Below are positions 54,318-63,690 of a DNA stretch of 64,000 nucleotides, piece by piece; positions within the stretch are counted from its first letter, which is position 1; every line of letters begins with the position of its first letter. Position numbers and translations under genes: made by a program. Source of the stretch: Paenibacillus plantiphilus (lineage in GTDB: Bacteria; Bacillota; Bacilli; Paenibacillales; Paenibacillaceae). A model generated the notes under the pieces. That model saw nothing but the letters and a program-made list of their open reading frames with translations, had not been told where the DNA came from and did not search any database. The stretch is from NCBI RefSeq assembly GCF_927798095.1, contig NZ_CAKMMF010000008.1, positions 177,340 through 241,339 on the forward strand. Direction: 5' to 3'.

Positions 54318-55223
54318 GTGGCAGTGAGTGGGATGAACAATTCAACGACTGGGCTTTCCCCTTATGGCAATAAGGTTGACAGCGAAACGATTCTTTACAG
54401 TGTCATTGGCGATCCGATTCGACAATCCAAATCGCCGACGATGATGAATTGTGCCTTCAGGGAGACTGGCCTCAACGGTATTTATACAGCTTTTCATATT
54501 ACAAGCGAACGATTGGCGGATTTTGTGGCTGGCGTACGTGCGATGGGCATTCGCGGCGTCAATGTGACGATCCCGCACAAGTTGGACATTATGCCGCTGC
54601 TCGACGAGATAGACGAGAGTGCGCAAGCGATCGGGGCCGTAAATACGATCGTCAATGAGGACGGCAATCTGATCGGCTACAATACGGATGGCCTTGGTTA
54701 TGTCCGTTCTCTAAAGGAAGAAGCGGAGCCGGAGCTTGAAGGCAAGCGGATTCTGATCATAGGCGCGGGCGGGGCGACCAGAGGCATTATTTATGCGTTG
54801 GCTAAAGAGGGCGTCGGAAGCATTGTCATCTCGAATCGGACAGTGGAGCGGGCGCAGGTGCTTGTAGATGCTTTCGGCTCGCACACAGACATTCGTGTCA
54901 TCGGCATGGATAAGCTGAAGGATGCTTGTGGTGAAGCCGACATTATTATCAATACGACCTCTTTGGGCATGTACCCGCATGTTGAAGAGACACCTATCGA
55001 CACCTCTTGGCTCAGGCCCGACACGATTGCGAGCGACCTGATTTATAACCCGTTGATCACACGCTTCCTGGAGGAGGCGAAGAGTCGCGGGTGCCGTATT
55101 CATGGGGGATTGGGCATGTTCATCTATCAAGGCGCGTACGCCTTTGAATACTGGACGGGCGTTCCGGCGCCGGTTCAGGCGATGCGCTCTGCGGTGCTGG
55201 ACGCACTGGGATACGGACGTTAA
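54318..55223 (+). CDS. aroE: Shikimate dehydrogenase
   Basis: The 301-residue enzyme reduces 3-dehydroshikimate to shikimate with NADPH in aromatic biosynthesis. Substrate residues lie in SKSPTMMNCAF and NVTIPHKLDI, with the catalytic Lys and later Asp in YNTDGLGYV. The nucleotide site is GAGGATRGI. The GTG at 54318, 5 bases from AGGAG, is the likely start. In B. subtilis the same gene sits in this operon under the name aroD. Confidence 0.95.
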   Translation: MAVSGMNNSTTGLSPYGNKVDSETILYSVIGDPIRQSKSPTMMNCAFRETGLNGIYTAFHITSERLADFVAGVRAMGIRGVNVTIPHKLDIMPLLDEIDESAQAIGAVNTIVNEDGNLIGYNTDGLGYVRSLKEEAEPELEGKRILIIGAGGATRGIIYALAKEGVGSIVISNRTVERAQVLVDAFGSHTDIRVIGMDKLKDACGEADIIINTTSLGMYPHVEETPIDTSWLRPDTIASDLIYNPLITRFLEEAKSRGCRIHGGLGMFIYQGAYAFEYWTGVPAPVQAMRSAVLDALGYGR

Positions 55224-55248
55224 TCTAACGAGAGAAGGAACAAAGATC

Positions 55249-55551
55249 ATGCTGACAGGTAAACAGAAAAGACATTTGCGCTCTTTGGCGCATCATTTGA
55301 CACCGATTTTTCAAGTGGGCAAAGGCGGCACCAACGATCATATCGTCCGCCATGTCGTTGAAGCAATAGAGACGCGGGAGTTGATCAAGGTTTCCGTGCT
55401 TAACAACTGTCTCGACGATCCGAAGGAAATTGGACAATGGATTGCAGAAGAAGCAGAAGCAGAGCTCGTACAGGTAATCGGCAAGACCATTGTGCTGTAC
55501 AAGGAGTCCAAGGATCATAAAACGATTGAGCTGCCCAAGGGCAAAAACTGA
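55249..55551 (+). CDS. yhbY: YhbY-type CRM-domain RNA-binding protein
   Basis: This 100-residue protein is one CRM domain: LTGKQKRHLRSLAHHL, the GxxG loop in QVGKGGTND, and the helix ELIKVSVLNNC. It binds pre-50S ribosome particles. The ATG at 55249 follows AGAAGGA. The earlier in-frame codons overlap aroE and are rejected. Confidence 0.93.
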   Translation: MLTGKQKRHLRSLAHHLTPIFQVGKGGTNDHIVRHVVEAIETRELIKVSVLNNCLDDPKEIGQWIAEEAEAELVQVIGKTIVLYKESKDHKTIELPKGKN

Positions 55552-55595
55552 TTGCTGCACAATACTGGCGCAAGTTCTGCGGAAGGAGCGATTAT

Positions 55596-56192
55596 ATGAT
55601 TAAAGTAGGAATTATGGGAGGGACCTTCGATCCGATTCATTACGGTCATTTGCTGGCTGCCGAGCGTGCTCGCGAGTCATGCGGCCTTGATGAGATTTGG
55701 TTTATTCCCTCTTTTCAACCGCCGTTAAAAGAGAATGATCCGAATGCGGATGTCAACGCAAGACTTGAAATGGTGTATCGAGCGATTGATTTCCAACCGC
55801 ATTTCCGCGCGATGGATATTGAGCTGGAGCGGGGCGGAACAAGCTATTCCATCGATACGGTGCAGGCGCTTCAGGAGCTGTATCCGGGGCGTGCGTTCAG
55901 TTATATTATCGGCTCGGATCGGGTTAACGATTTGCCGCAATGGCATCGTATTCAAGAACTGGCCGAAATCGTCTCGTTCATTGGCGTGGAGCGTCCAGGG
56001 GAATCGATAGATGTTTCCTTGCTGCCCTCGTATATTGTGGACCGGCTGACGGTAGTTGGAATGCCGCTTGTTGACATTTCGTCGACAGAAATCCGGCAGC
56101 GGCAGGCGGACAAGCGTTCCATCCGATTCATGGTACCGGAAAAGGTCTATTCATTCATAAGAAGGAATTCTCTCTATGAAAAGCCGGAATGA
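55596..56192 (+). CDS. nadD: Nicotinate-mononucleotide adenylyltransferase
   Basis: The 198-residue enzyme adenylates nicotinate mononucleotide in NAD synthesis. The nucleotidyltransferase signature GGTFDPIHYGH is at residues 9-19 and ISSTEIRQR near the C-terminus. GGAAGGAG precedes the ATG. It overlaps yqeK by 17 bp. Confidence 0.95.
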   Translation: MIKVGIMGGTFDPIHYGHLLAAERARESCGLDEIWFIPSFQPPLKENDPNADVNARLEMVYRAIDFQPHFRAMDIELERGGTSYSIDTVQALQELYPGRAFSYIIGSDRVNDLPQWHRIQELAEIVSFIGVERPGESIDVSLLPSYIVDRLTVVGMPLVDISSTEIRQRQADKRSIRFMVPEKVYSFIRRNSLYEKPE

Positions 56193-56754
56193 GATGATTG
56201 AAGCTGTTCGTGCGGAGATGCCGGAGCGCCGATGGACGCATACAGTAGGTGTTATGGAGACGGCGGTCGTGCTGGCAGAACGGTTTGGTGCTGATCCGGT
56301 TAAGGCGGAGCTCGCATCTATTCTGCATGATGTGGCGAAGTATTGGCAGACATCCCGCATGGAGACGATTATCCGTGAGGAAGGGCTGCCAGCAGAGCTG
56401 CTGCAATACGATAAGGAGCTGTGGCATGCGCCGGTTGGCGCCTTTGTTGCTGAAGGCGACTATGGTGTTGGGGATCTCGAAGTGCTTGATGCGATTCGCT
56501 ATCATACCTCTGGTCGAGAGGGCATGACACTGATGGACAAAGTCGTATGTCTTGCTGATTATATGGAACCTGGTCGTGATTTTCCAGCTGTGCATAAAAT
56601 TCGGGAATTAGCCGAGCATAGTTTGGAGGCGGCCTTGATTGCCGGATTCGATTCAACGATATCGCATTTGCTGGAGCAAGGCCGGAGAGTCTACCCATTG
56701 ACGGTAATGGCTCGCAATGATTTGATCCTATATGTAAGGGAGTCTGGGCGATGA
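56176..56754 (+). CDS. yqeK: YqeK HD-domain Ap4A hydrolase
   Basis: The 192-residue HD protein has HTVGVMETA, HDVAKYWQ and later D in CLADYMEPGR. YqeK proteins split diadenosine tetraphosphate symmetrically. The gene overlaps nadD at its start and rsfS at its end (ATGA), so translation is coupled. Confidence 0.93.
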   Translation: MKSRNEMIEAVRAEMPERRWTHTVGVMETAVVLAERFGADPVKAELASILHDVAKYWQTSRMETIIREEGLPAELLQYDKELWHAPVGAFVAEGDYGVGDLEVLDAIRYHTSGREGMTLMDKVVCLADYMEPGRDFPAVHKIRELAEHSLEAALIAGFDSTISHLLEQGRRVYPLTVMARNDLILYVRESGR

Positions 56755-57098
56755 CAATACAGGCGAATGAATTGATGCAGCTCGTTGTAGCTGCTGCGGA
56801 AGAGAAAAAGGCGCATCAGATTGTGGCGCTTAACCTGCAAGGGATATCGCTCGTTACAGATTATTTTGTCATCTGTCATGGTAATTCAGATACACAGGTT
56901 CAGGCGATCACGACGGAAATTCGCAAGCAAGCGGAAACCAGCGGCGCGCAAGTAAAGGGTATTGAAGGCATGGATTCGGGCAGATGGGTGCTGATCGATA
57001 TCGGTGATGTTGTCGTTCATGTCTTTCACCGTGAAGAGCGGGAATACTACAATATCGAGCGGCTGTGGTCCGACGCGAAAGTTGTGGAGTTCGCATGA
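56751..57098 (+). CDS. rsfS: Ribosome silencing factor RsfS
   Basis: The 115-residue protein shows the family residues VTDYFVICHGNSDTQVQAI, GMDSGRWVLIDIGDVVVHVF, and EYYNIERLW. RsfS binds L14 on the large subunit and blocks subunit joining in starvation. It overlaps both neighbours by 4 bp (ATGA). Confidence 0.96.
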   Translation: MTIQANELMQLVVAAAEEKKAHQIVALNLQGISLVTDYFVICHGNSDTQVQAITTEIRKQAETSGAQVKGIEGMDSGRWVLIDIGDVVVHVFHREEREYYNIERLWSDAKVVEFA

Positions 57099-58033
57099 GT
57101 CTCGTTGCTGGAACATACGTGAATGTGAGGGTGGCACGCGAAGTGTCGCCCTATGGCTATTTCTTGAACGATGGAGAATCAGACGTTCTGCTGCATTATA
57201 CAGAAATTGTAGGCGAGCGTCCTCAGCCTGGCGATGATATCGAGGTTTTTCTGTTCTACGACACAGAGGACCGCATTGCGGCAACGATGAAGAAGCCGCT
57301 GATCACGCTAGGCGAGGTGGCGCGTCTCGCTGTTGCTGATGTGCATCCGCGCATCGGCGCTTTTCTGGAGATGGGACTCGGCCGCCAGCTGCTGCTGCCG
57401 ATGTCGGAGCAGCCGGAGATGAAGGAACTGCGGCCGATCCCGGGCGACGAGGTGTTCGTCAAGCTGACGCATGATAAGATCGGACGGTTGGTCGCGAAGA
57501 TTGCGTTCGAAGAGGATCTTGCGGAGCTTGCGTTTCGGGCTCCTGAGTCATGGCGCAACACATGGGTAGACGGATGGGTTACAAAGCCGCTCAAGATGGG
57601 CTCCTTCGTGCTGATCGATGGCGGCGTAGTCGGCTTCGGCGCAATGGGGCTGATTCCTGCTGATGATCGGACCCGCCAGCTTCGGTTGGGCGAACGAGTC
57701 AGCGCCCGTGTTACCTATGTACGCGAGGACGGCAGGGTGAACCTGTCGATGACACTTCGCAAGGAGGCTGGCAGGGTCGAGGATTCGGACAAGCTTCTCG
57801 CCTTCTTGCGCGAGCGTCCGGGCGGAGCGATGCCATACTCGGATGAGACGCCAGCCGATATCATCAAGCAGAAGTTCGGCATTAGCAAATCTGCGTTCAA
57901 ACGGGCAATCGGCAAGCTTATGCGCGAAGGGCTCGTAACGCAACAAGGCAGCTGGACCAAGTTGGTGGAAGCCGATGCTTCTGCTTCTGAAGCTTCCGAG
58001 ACGAAAGCGGAATCGAGCGATAAGACAGAATAA
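57095..58033 (+). CDS. CvfB/YitL-like S1-domain RNA-binding protein
   Basis: The 312-residue protein has tandem S1-like beta-barrels (about residues 1-60, 70-140 and 150-225) and a C-terminal winged helix (about 230-300: KQKFGISKSAFKRAIGKLMREGLV is the core). CvfB in Staphylococcus regulates virulence RNA. The start at 57095 overlaps the rsfS stop. It is not part of the B. subtilis yqe operon, so it is an addition here. The C-terminal tail is Ser/Glu/Ala-rich and disordered-looking. Confidence 0.88.
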   Translation: MSLVAGTYVNVRVAREVSPYGYFLNDGESDVLLHYTEIVGERPQPGDDIEVFLFYDTEDRIAATMKKPLITLGEVARLAVADVHPRIGAFLEMGLGRQLLLPMSEQPEMKELRPIPGDEVFVKLTHDKIGRLVAKIAFEEDLAELAFRAPESWRNTWVDGWVTKPLKMGSFVLIDGGVVGFGAMGLIPADDRTRQLRLGERVSARVTYVREDGRVNLSMTLRKEAGRVEDSDKLLAFLRERPGGAMPYSDETPADIIKQKFGISKSAFKRAIGKLMREGLVTQQGSWTKLVEADASASEASETKAESSDKTE

Positions 58034-58050
58034 GGGGTATACAGCCTGTG

Positions 58051-58734
58051 CGCAGTGTGGAATATGAGGCAGTCGGGGCAGATAAAGCGGAAAAACCCGC
58101 TTACAGCGCTGGACTAACTGGCTCTGATGGTCTGTAAGCGGATGAAATCTGCTTACAGCTCGTACGCAGTGTGGAATATGCGGCAGGCAGGGCAGATAAA
58201 GCGGAAAAACCCGCTTACAGCGCTGGACTAACTGGCTTTGATGGTCTGTAAGCGGATGAAATCTGCTTACAGCTCGTACGCAGTGTGGAATATGAGGCAG
58301 TCGGGGTAGATAAAGCGGAAAAACCCGTTTACAGCGCTGGACTAACTGGCTTTGATGGTCTGTAAGCGGATGAAATCTGCTTACAGCTCGTACACAGTGT
58401 GGAATATGAGGCAGTCGGGGCAGATAAAGCGGAAAAACCCGCTTACAGCGCTAGACTAACTGGCTCTGATGGTCTGTAAGCGGATGAAATCTGCTTACAG
58501 CTCGTACGCAGTGTGGAATATGCGTCAGTCGGGGCAGATAAAGCGAAAAAACCCGCTTACAGCGTTGGACTAACTGGCTCTGATGGTCTGTAAGCGGATG
58601 AAATCTGCTTACAGCTCGTACGCAGTGTGGAATATGAGGCAGTCGGGGCAGATAAAGCGGAAAAACCCGCTTACAGCGCTGAACTAACTGGCTTTGATGG
58701 TCTGTAAGCGGATGAAATCTGCTTACAGCTCGGG
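58051..58734. repeat. Six 114-bp tandem repeats with internal hairpins
   Basis: Copies begin at 58051, 58165, 58279, 58393, 58507 and 58621, an exact 114-bp period, and differ by only a few bases each. Each contains CTGTAAGC-10 nt-GCTTACAG, plus AAGCGG-AAAAA-CCCGCTT, so each can fold into two hairpins. The array lies 18 bp after the CvfB-like stop and 160 bp before yqeM. 114 is a multiple of 3, which creates false open frames. No spacers differ between copies, so it is not a CRISPR. Confidence 0.95.
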
Positions 58735-58897
58735 CCTGAGCATTGCCAAGCACATATCGCCCACCGTGAGCAGGGAGAATGCTTCTGGAGAGGCATCAGC
58801 GACCATAAGAACATTCCCCTGTGAAGCAGCCTCTATGTTCAATTCAATTGTTCAATTTTTATAGTTCAAACGTACATAAATTCAAGGAGGGGAAGGA

Positions 58898-59671
58898 ATG
58901 CGAGCATACCGGCAGTTTGCTTCTGTCTATGATCGATTGATGGAAGATATGCCTTACTCGGATTGGATGCGGTTCGCGCGTGAATGCTGGGAGCGTTACG
59001 GCATTCCGCAGACGATTGTAGATTTGGGCTGCGGAACGGGCAGCATTTCGATTCCCCTGGCACGTTCTGGATTCCATGTATTTGCAATAGATCTGTCATC
59101 AGACATGCTGACGATCGCACGCAGCAAATGGGATGAATCACCTCAGCAGGCTATTCGTTCCAGCAAAGGGTCTATCCGTTGGCTGCAGCAGGATATGTGC
59201 GACTGGGAGCTTCCGGAAGAGGTTGACACAGTAATCTCCTTTTGTGATTGTGTGAACTATTTGACCGAAAAGGCCGATGTCGAGGCCGCCTTTAAGGCGA
59301 CCTATAATGGCTTGAAGGCCGAAGGTGTCTTTCTGTTTGACGTGCATGCCCCGAAGCAGTTGGAAAGGTATGCGGAAGAGCAGCCGTTTGTGCTGGATGA
59401 ACGGGATATCGCTTATATTTGGACGAGCGAGTTGGATCGCGAACGATTCGAAATCGAGCACCGGCTGACGATTTTTGCCCGTGAAGGCGAGGAGCGGGAT
59501 GCGCGATTCAGCAAAATTGAGGAAGTGCATGTGCAGCGCGCTTATGATCCTGCCTGGATTCGCGGAGCGCTTACCAGAGCGGGCTTTAGCAGAATCGAGG
59601 CCTTCGCGGATTTCAAGCTGGAGGAGCCGAATGCTGATTCGGATCGATTGTTTTTCGCGGCCATTAAATAG
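58898..59671 (+). CDS. yqeM: YqeM-family SAM-dependent methyltransferase
   Basis: The 257-residue protein has class I methyltransferase motifs: VDLGCGTGSISIPLA for SAM, the acidic AIDLSSDML, and FCDCVNYLTE after strand 4. The substrate is unknown. In B. subtilis yqeM directly follows rsfS (yqeL); here cvfB and the repeat array come between. AAGGAGGGG precedes the ATG. Confidence 0.9.
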   Translation: MRAYRQFASVYDRLMEDMPYSDWMRFARECWERYGIPQTIVDLGCGTGSISIPLARSGFHVFAIDLSSDMLTIARSKWDESPQQAIRSSKGSIRWLQQDMCDWELPEEVDTVISFCDCVNYLTEKADVEAAFKATYNGLKAEGVFLFDVHAPKQLERYAEEQPFVLDERDIAYIWTSELDRERFEIEHRLTIFAREGEERDARFSKIEEVHVQRAYDPAWIRGALTRAGFSRIEAFADFKLEEPNADSDRLFFAAIK

Positions 59672-59715
59672 TTTTTGTGAAGCAGGCAGAACAACACATA
59701 AACTCGGCAGGCTGC

Positions 59716-59744
59716 TTGACACGATTACGCTGCTTATTTATAAT
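59716..59744 (+). promoter_or_regulatory. Consensus sigma-A promoter of leuS
   Basis: TTGACA (59716-59721) and TATAAT (59739-59744) are both perfect and 17 bp apart, about 25 bp ahead of the T-box leader. Confidence 0.92.
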
Positions 59745-59769
59745 CGAACTAACTATTTTTATAGGATTT

Positions 59770-60060
59770 CATGCCAATTAGGCGTCGAAAAGGAGCAGTA
59801 GCTTCAGTAACGCTAGGACTCAGAGAGCCGATGAAAGGTGCAAGTCGGACCAGCGTGGAAGTGAACTCGCCTTGGAGCCGCGTGTCAAGCCGAAGAGTGG
59901 ACAGTTCCTGTCGCATTACTTCGTGTGAAGCGCGCCGTCTCGCCCGCGTTAAGGGAAATGAGTGAGCAAGGGTAAAGCATACCCCTGCTAACTAGGGTGG
60001 TACCACGGGAATTAATCCTCTCGTCCCTAGCGTTTGCGCTAGGGATGGGAGGTTTTTTTA
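59770..60060 (+). ncRNA. T-box riboswitch of leuS, leucine (CUC) specifier
   Basis: The leader has the T-box AGGGTGGTACCACGGG at 59994-60009, pairing with uncharged tRNA's NCCA end in the antiterminator. The terminator stem is CCCTAGCG-TTTG-CGCTAGGG (within 60018-60052) followed by seven T. The specifier codon CTC lies at 59866-59868 in GTGAACTCGCC, matching the leucyl-tRNA synthetase gene it controls. Uncharged tRNA-Leu should allow readthrough. Confidence 0.95.
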
Positions 60061-60127
60061 TGCACATAGGGCGGTACAGTCTGGAACAGTTGGCCGGTCA
60101 CGCGAGATGAATAGGGAGGCAATAATC

Positions 60128-62569
60128 ATGACACAGGAACGCAAGGAACAGCAGGGCTACAATCCGTTAGTGATTGAACCCAAATGGCAAGCGTATTGGG
60201 ATGAGAACAAAACCTTCAAGACAACCGAAGATGCAGAAAAACCGAAATTTTATGCGCTCGATATGTTTCCATATCCCTCTGGAGCAGGACTTCATGTCGG
60301 GCATCCTGAAGGCTACACGGCAACGGATATCGTAGCCCGCTATAAGCGGATGCGCGGATATAATGTCCTTCACCCTATGGGCTGGGATGCATTCGGATTG
60401 CCTGCGGAGCAGCATGCGATCAATACAGGGGAGCATCCGCGCGAGTTTACTGTGTTGAATATTAACAATTTCCGTCGCCAGATCAAGTCGCTCGGCTTTT
60501 CCTACGATTGGGATCGTGAAATCAGCACAACGGACGCTGACTACTATAAATGGACACAATGGATTTTTATCCAGCTGTACAATAAAGGGCTTGCCTATGT
60601 CGATGAGGTTGCAGTGAATTGGTGTCCGGCGCTTGGCACTGTTCTCGCGAATGAAGAGGTTATCAATGGCTTGAGCGAGCGCGGCAACCATCCGGTGGTA
60701 CGCAAGCCGATGCGCCAATGGGTGCTCAAAATTACGGAGTACGCAGACCGCCTGCTGGAAGACCTTGAAGAGCTGGACTGGTCCGAGAGCATCAAGGATA
60801 TGCAGCGCAATTGGATCGGCAAATCGAAGGGCGCGGAAGCAACGTTCGCAATCGACGGTCATGATCAATCGCTCGTTGTATTCACAACGCGGCCGGATAC
60901 GCTGTTCGGGGCGACCTATTGTGTGCTGGCGCCGGAGCATGAGCTTGTCGCTCAAATTACGACAGCGGAGCAAAAGGGCGCAGTAGACGCTTATCAAGCG
61001 GCTGCCGCTCACAAATCGGATCTTGAGCGTACGGATTTGAATAAAGACAAGTCTGGTGTGTTTACGGGTGCATATGCGGTCAATCCAGTCAGCGGCGGCA
61101 AGGTTCCGATCTGGATCGCGGACTACGTGCTTGCTGGTTACGGAACGGGCGCAATTATGGCTGTGCCAGGCCATGATCAGCGCGACTGGGAATTTGCGCA
61201 GCAGTTCCAGCTGCCGATCGTTGAAGTGGTGCAAGGCGGCGATATTTCGAAGGAGGCGTACGCTGGCGACGGCCCGCATGTCAATTCAGATTTCCTGAAT
61301 GGCCTGTCCAACGTTGAAGCGATTGCGGCTATGATTGCGCGGTTGGAGAAGGAAGGCACAGGCAAGGGTAAAATAACATACCGCCTGCGCGACTGGCTGT
61401 TCAGCCGTCAGCGTTATTGGGGCGAGCCGATTCCGATTCTTCATCTGGAGGATGGCACGATGAAGCCGGTTCCGGATGAGCAGCTTCCGCTGCTGCTGCC
61501 GGATGTTGAACAAATCAAACCATCGGGCACGGGCGAATCTCCGCTTGCGAATGTGGCGGATTGGGTGAATACGGTTGATCCCGAGACTGGCAAGCCTGCG
61601 CGTCGCGAGACGAATACGATGCCGCAATGGGCGGGCAGCTGCTGGTACTACCTGCGGTTTATCGATCCGCATAATGACAAGGAAATCTGCTCGAAGGAGA
61701 AGCAGGCGGAGTGGCTGCCGGTCGATCTGTATATCGGCGGCGCTGAGCATGCGGTTCTTCACCTTCTTTATGCAAGATTTTGGCACAAAGTGCTGTACGA
61801 TCTCGGCGTAGTTGCGACGAAGGAGCCATTCCACAAGCTGGTCAATCAAGGGATGATTCTCGGAACAAACAATGAGAAAATGAGCAAATCGCGCGGCAAT
61901 GTTATTAACCCGGACGATATTGTGAACGAGTTCGGCGCAGACACGCTGCGGATGTACGAGATGTTCATGGGGCCGCTCGAAGCGACCAAGCCATGGAATG
62001 AGAACGGTGTAGAAGGGATGCATCGCTTCCTTAGCCGTGTATGGAGACTGTTCATTGGAGACAATGGTGAGCTGAATGAGCGGATTGGCAGCGGCGAGGC
62101 ATCTGAAGCGTTCAAGCGTACGTGGCATCGGACGATCAAGAAAATCACCGAGGATTATGAGAACCTGCGGTTCAACACAGCGATCAGCCAGCTGATGATT
62201 TTCGTCAATGAAGCTTACAAGTCGGAGACGCTGCCGCGCGAGGCGATGGAGCATTTTGTCCAATTGCTGTCCCCGCTTTCGCCGCATATTGCAGAGGAGC
62301 TCTGGACGAAGCTTGGACATACGGAATCAATCACCTATGTTCAGTGGCCTTCTTACGATGAGTCGTTGACAGTGGATCAAGAGGTTGAGATCGTCGTCCA
62401 GGTAAACGGCAAGATTCTCGACCGCATGCGGATTGCTGCCGATATGGAGCAGGCCCAGATGGAGGAAATTGCGAAGAATTCGGCTCAGGTTGCTGAGGCG
62501 CTGGCCGGCAAGACGATTCGCAAAGTTATTGCTGTCAAGGGCAAGCTGGTCAATATCGTAGCAAACTAG
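60128..62569 (+). CDS. leuS: Leucyl-tRNA synthetase
   Basis: The 813-residue class Ia synthetase has the HIGH motif as HVGHPEGY, the editing CP1 domain (about 220-415) with the Thr-rich [15 protein letters not shown], and the KMSKS motif in [10 protein letters not shown]. It charges tRNA-Leu. The ATG at 60128 is preferred over 60107 because AGGGAGG lies 10 bases upstream. It is controlled by the T-box leader. Confidence 0.97.
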   Translation: MTQERKEQQGYNPLVIEPKWQAYWDENKTFKTTEDAEKPKFYALDMFPYPSGAGLHVGHPEGYTATDIVARYKRMRGYNVLHPMGWDAFGLPAEQHAINTGEHPREFTVLNINNFRRQIKSLGFSYDWDREISTTDADYYKWTQWIFIQLYNKGLAYVDEVAVNWCPALGTVLANEEVINGLSERGNHPVVRKPMRQWVLKITEYADRLLEDLEELDWSESIKDMQRNWIGKSKGAEATFAIDGHDQSLVVFTTRPDTLFGATYCVLAPEHELVAQITTAEQKGAVDAYQAAAAHKSDLERTDLNKDKSGVFTGAYAVNPVSGGKVPIWIADYVLAGYGTGAIMAVPGHDQRDWEFAQQFQLPIVEVVQGGDISKEAYAGDGPHVNSDFLNGLSNVEAIAAMIARLEKEGTGKGKITYRLRDWLFSRQRYWGEPIPILHLEDGTMKPVPDEQLPLLLPDVEQIKPSGTGESPLANVADWVNTVDPETGKPARRETNTMPQWAGSCWYYLRFIDPHNDKEICSKEKQAEWLPVDLYIGGAEHAVLHLLYARFWHKVLYDLGVVATKEPFHKLVNQGMILGTNNEKMSKSRGNVINPDDIVNEFGADTLRMYEMFMGPLEATKPWNENGVEGMHRFLSRVWRLFIGDNGELNERIGSGEASEAFKRTWHRTIKKITEDYENLRFNTAISQLMIFVNEAYKSETLPREAMEHFVQLLSPLSPHIAEELWTKLGHTESITYVQWPSYDESLTVDQEVEIVVQVNGKILDRMRIAADMEQAQMEEIAKNSAQVAEALAGKTIRKVIAVKGKLVNIVAN

Positions 62570-62581
62570 CAGTTTACAAAA

Positions 62582-62638
62582 AAAGAGGTGGATGGCCTCC
62601 AAGCGCAAAGCATGCGCTTAGGAGCCATTCACCTCTTT
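62582..62638. terminator. Bidirectional terminator between leuS and comER
   Basis: AAAGAGGTGGATGGC (62582-62596) and GCCATTCACCTCTTT (62624-62638) pair over 15 bp with one G-T pair, with an inner AAGCGC/GCGCTT stem. It lies between two converging genes and overlaps the comER 3' end. Confidence 0.85.
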
Positions 62639-63457
62639 GCCGTATAAGGAGACGGCGACATGCTCCAAGTCCTCATTGTATTTGGCATGAGTGGCACGAA
62701 TGACCGCATTGAATACGCCGTCCAGCTCGCGATCAAGCAGCGCAAGCGCTTTTGCCGTAATCCCGCCGGGGACGGCTACGCGCGATTGAAGCGTCTCCGG
62801 CGTCATACCGCCTTCTGTCAGCAGCTGGCCTGTTCCGCTCAGCATTGCGCTGGCGATGATGAGTGCTTCATCGCGGGGGATGCCGGTTTCTTCGACAGCG
62901 GCATCAATAAACTTTTGCAGGACGAAAGCCATGAAGGCAGGGCCGCAGCTGGATAAATCAGATACGATGCGGGTGTGCTGCTCTTCGATGGCAAGCGGGG
63001 TGCTGATGTGGGACAGCATGCTGTTAAGAAGATGTTTGTCAGCGTCCGTTATTCGTCTGCCGAACATGCAGAGCGTGGCGCCGCAAAATAAGTAGTTTGT
63101 AATGCTCGGAATGATCTTGGCTACTTTGCAGGGGAGCCAATCCTCCAGCTGAGAGAGCAGGACAGGGCTCGTAATAGAGACGATGATTTGATGGGGCTGA
63201 AGTGTGCCGCGCAGCTCCTCGATGACCTTCTTAAATTCAAGCGGTTTGATGCAGAGGAAGACGATGTCGCTTCCAAAGGCTGCTTCGCGGTTGGAAGCGG
63301 CTACGAGCAGACCGGGATGCCGCTCGGCAAGAATCTTGGCTTTGCTGATCGTTCGGTTGCTGGCTGTTATTTGAGACGGCTTGAGCGCGCCTGAGCCGAT
63401 GAATGAATCAATCAGCAAGCTGCCCATACTTCCGATCCCGATAAATCCGACATTCAT
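62618..63457 (-). CDS. comER: ComER, pyrroline-5-carboxylate reductase-like protein
   Basis: The 279-residue protein has the NAD(P)-binding GFIGIGSMGSLL at the N-terminus and the proline-reductase-family helix with GTGQLLTEGGMTPETLQSRVAVPGG, cut here to its key Gly and Arg residues. It is divergent from comEA, as in B. subtilis. ComER affects sporulation or biofilm entry in Bacillus; its reaction is unproven. A true ProC role is possible. Confidence 0.88.
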   Translation of the reverse strand: MNVGFIGIGSMGSLLIDSFIGSGALKPSQITASNRTISKAKILAERHPGLLVAASNREAAFGSDIVFLCIKPLEFKKVIEELRGTLQPHQIIVSITSPVLLSQLEDWLPCKVAKIIPSITNYLFCGATLCMFGRRITDADKHLLNSMLSHISTPLAIEEQHTRIVSDLSSCGPAFMAFVLQKFIDAAVEETGIPRDEALIIASAMLSGTGQLLTEGGMTPETLQSRVAVPGGITAKALALLDRELDGVFNAVIRATHAKYNEDLEHVAVSLYGKEVNGS

Positions 63458-63634
63458 CTTGACCCCTCCAAGGCGCTTTTGAGTTAAGCGCAGTATATCC
63501 GTTGCAAGGACTTGATTGGTGCTGCGGAGATCACCTTTGGAGTGGATAAAGCTCCGAGCCTCTCCTTTGCCATTGCTGCTCTTACTACCGTATGCAGACT
63601 TGCTCGGCCAAGAGAACCGGAATTTAAGGCAAGT

Positions 63635-63649
63635 TGAAAATAATTTTCA
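63635..63649. promoter_or_regulatory. Perfect 7-1-7 palindrome resembling a Fur-family box, upstream of comEA
   Basis: TGAAAAT-A-ATTTTCA differs from the Bacillus Fur 7-1-7 consensus (TGATAATnATTATCA) by one base in each arm. It lies 42 bp before comEA. Confidence 0.3.
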
Positions 63650-63690
63650 TAGAACGGCAATGCCAGCCAGTATGTAGATAGGAGGAACAG

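Noticed and set aside
58051..58734. CRISPR array
   Set aside because: Whole 114-bp units repeat with no unique spacers and no cas genes are present.
58451..58753. Minus-strand protein of repeated 38-residue units
   Set aside because: The frame stays open only because the DNA repeat is 114 bp, a multiple of three; there is no ribosome site and composition is unlike the real genes.
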